Source: an uncultured Bacillota bacterium
Lineage (GTDB): Bacteria > Bacillota_I > Bacilli_A > RFN20 > CAG-288
Assembly (NCBI GenBank): GCA_949284445.1
Contig: CASDVP010000003.1
Location: 62,001 to 126,000 of the forward strand
DNA: 64,000 nt
Reading direction: 5' to 3'
Within the stretch, counting starts at the first letter, position 1, and the number at the start of each line of letters is the position of its first letter. The position numbers were made by a program, and so were the translations under genes. Shown here piece by piece: positions 62,713 to 64,000 of the stretch. A model generated the notes under the pieces. That model searched no databases. It saw only the letters and a list, made by a program, of their open reading frames with translations, and had not been told where the DNA came from.

Positions 62713-63341
62713 TATGGTCTTTTAATAATATAATCTTTAGAAACTTCTTGACCATTTTCAACAGCTTCGATGTATTTTAGACGATTCATAACAGCCTGTT
62801 TGAAACGAAGTGCAGTCTTTTTGACAGTATAATTAGTCAAACAGACATCATAATCATCTTTTAATTTCATCTCTTCTTGAGCTTTAGCGATTCTATTAGC
62901 GATCTCTTCATCTGTCTCACTGTTGCGAAGACGAATTCTTCTCTCTAACTCTTTCAAATCCGGTGGCAAGAGGAAAATCGCTAAAGTATACATACCGCGA
63001 TATTGTTTCATAACTTGAGTAGCACCAGCAACTTCAATTTCTAGCAAAACATTTTTTCCTTCCGAAAGCATTTCGTCGACAAAGCTCTTCGGAGTTCCAT
63101 AATAATGCCCACAATATTCGACATACTCGATAAAATCGTTTTTTTCGATGCGTTGTTTAAACTCATCTTCACTGACAAAAAAGTAATCTTTTCCGTTAGT
63201 CTCTTTGATTCGACGAGGTCTAGTAGTCATAGAGATTGAAAAGGTTAAATCCAAATCCTTATCCTTCATCAATTTACGTCTCAGGACACCTTTTCCAACT
63301 CCTGAGGGACCAGATAATATAATTAATAAACCTTGTTTCAT
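62712..63341 (-). CDS. gmk: Guanylate kinase
   Basis: A 209-residue guanylate kinase of normal length: P-loop SGPSGVGKG, the GMP-binding segment SFSISMTTRPRRIKETNGKDYFFVSEDEF, and LEIEVAGATQVMKQY followed by IFLLPPDLKELERRIRLR. It phosphorylates GMP/dGMP to GDP/dGDP. The Asp of the usual LEIDVQGA box is Glu here (LEIEVAGA). First gene of the gmk-priA-59925 unit. The 37-base gap after purB shows no terminator. Confidence 0.95.
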   Translation of the reverse strand: MKQGLLIILSGPSGVGKGVLRRKLMKDKDLDLTFSISMTTRPRRIKETNGKDYFFVSEDEFKQRIEKNDFIEYVEYCGHYYGTPKSFVDEMLSEGKNVLLEIEVAGATQVMKQYRGMYTLAIFLLPPDLKELERRIRLRNSETDEEIANRIAKAQEEMKLKDDYDVCLTNYTVKKTALRFKQAVMNRLKYIEAVENGQEVSKDYIIKRP

Positions 63342-63378
63342 AACAACAAAATTTTACCATATCCGAATGAATTATTCA

Positions 63379-64000
63379 TCAAACATTTAATTGAGAAACG
63401 ATTTCTTTTTTATGATATTTCTCGATGATCGGTTCGATTTCTTGTACGATAAATTTTTTTGCTTGATAGGAAGAAATACCGGTATAATTCTCGGCTTGAA
63501 GATGTGAGGTCAGCTCTTCTAAAGTCAAATTAAAACGGTTATCTTGCGCGATTTGATCTAATAGACGATTTGGCTGTCCTCGCTTTACTTCATCGCTAGC
63601 TTGTTGAGAATACACTCTTAAAATTTCATGAAGAACTTGACGATCTCCGCCTTTTTTCACTGCTTCCATCATGATGTTTTCAGTAGCGATAAAAGGTAAG
63701 TTAGTCTCGACTCTATTCGCTATGACTTTCTCATTGACGACTAATCCATCAGTCACATTTATCATGACATTTAAAATCGCATCAACTGTCAAGAAAGCTT
63801 CTGATATCACAATTCTACGATTAGAAGAGTCATCTAATGTTCTTTCGAATCCTTGCAAAGCAGAAGTGAAATAGCCGTTAGTCACACTAGACATGACATA
63901 TCTAGCCAAACCACATATTCTTTCACAACGCATCGGATTTCGCTTATATGGCATCGCTGACGAGCCGATTTGTTTCTTTTCAAATGGCTCTTCCATCTCA
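63379..64000 (-). CDS. purB: Adenylosuccinate lyase, 3' part (5' end outside window)
   Basis: The C-terminal ~207 residues of PurB; the reading frame remains open to the window edge, so the ATG at 63996 is an internal Met. It contains the fumarase/aspartase-superfamily signature GSSAMPYKRNP with the catalytic Ser loop, then the C-terminal helical domain (ENIMMEAVKKGGDRQVLHE). It cleaves adenylosuccinate to AMP and SAICAR to AICAR. Close behind it are gmk and priA, so purine genes cluster here. Confidence 0.95.
   Translation of the reverse strand, partial: EMEEPFEKKQIGSSAMPYKRNPMRCERICGLARYVMSSVTNGYFTSALQGFERTLDDSSNRRIVISEAFLTVDAILNVMINVTDGLVVNEKVIANRVETNLPFIATENIMMEAVKKGGDRQVLHEILRVYSQQASDEVKRGQPNRLLDQIAQDNRFNLTLEELTSHLQAENYTGISSYQAKKFIVQEIEPIIEKYHKKEIVSQLNV

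Overview
The window comes from a low-GC anaerobic Firmicute. Genes use the standard code (TGA is a stop, Trp is TGG), most carry purine-rich Shine-Dalgarno sites, and there is an LTA-synthase-type enzyme, a CdaA diadenylate cyclase, a trimeric NAD-linked [FeFe] hydrogenase and a flavodiiron protein. Together with many secreted, sugar-directed lipoproteins this fits an uncultured gut Bacilli lineage (Erysipelotrichales/RF39/RFN20-like). That placement is inference. I saw no rRNA, tRNA, CRISPR array or insertion sequence.

Left part (1-13.5 kb, all +): the 3' end of a secreted M6-type metalloprotease gene, flavodiiron protein, cdaA, then a translationally coupled cluster deoD - membrane protein - copper-type P-ATPase - CopZ-like chaperone. 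A second coupled cluster follows: membrane protein, a two-headed 2-hydroxyacyl-CoA dehydratase activase, and its HgdB-like partner, which in many Firmicutes is fused to it.

13.5-23.6 kb (all -): an LTA-synthase-like enzyme, a CBM-type lipoprotein, a membrane-tethered GH3 glycosidase with reversed domain order, and a GHKL/LytTR two-component system with a hypothetical gene upstream. 23.7-36.5 kb: guaA, a membrane-bound XRE regulator whose mRNA appears leaderless, a pair of exported proteins of unknown function, a PHP phosphoesterase, a five-domain GH29 fucosidase lipoprotein, and an SF2 helicase with transmembrane helices.

36.7-51.4 kb (all +): the hydrogenase operon (NuoE-like, NuoF-like, HydA), an alpha/beta hydrolase, an ABC transporter fused to FtsX-type permease segments, and a second GH3 locus (CBM lipoprotein, small membrane protein, reversed GH3). 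51.6-59.1 kb: YebC-family regulator, two small hypotheticals and two large lipoproteins. 59.2-64 kb (-): a degenerate APRT-like protein, a small protein, priA, gmk and the 3' part of purB.

Three themes tie the window together. (1) Surface glycan foraging: two paralogous GH3/lipoprotein loci, a fucosidase and other lipoproteins share domains, including a C-terminal beta-rich module found in four copies that I do not recognise. (2) Four intergenic cre-like palindromes with the identical core AAGCGCTT lie before both GH3 loci, the hydrogenase operon and a lipoprotein gene, suggesting that sugar use and fermentative H2 metabolism share a regulator. (3) Several genes lack a Shine-Dalgarno site and have a -10 box 6 to 12 bases before the ATG, which points to leaderless or nearly leaderless mRNAs.
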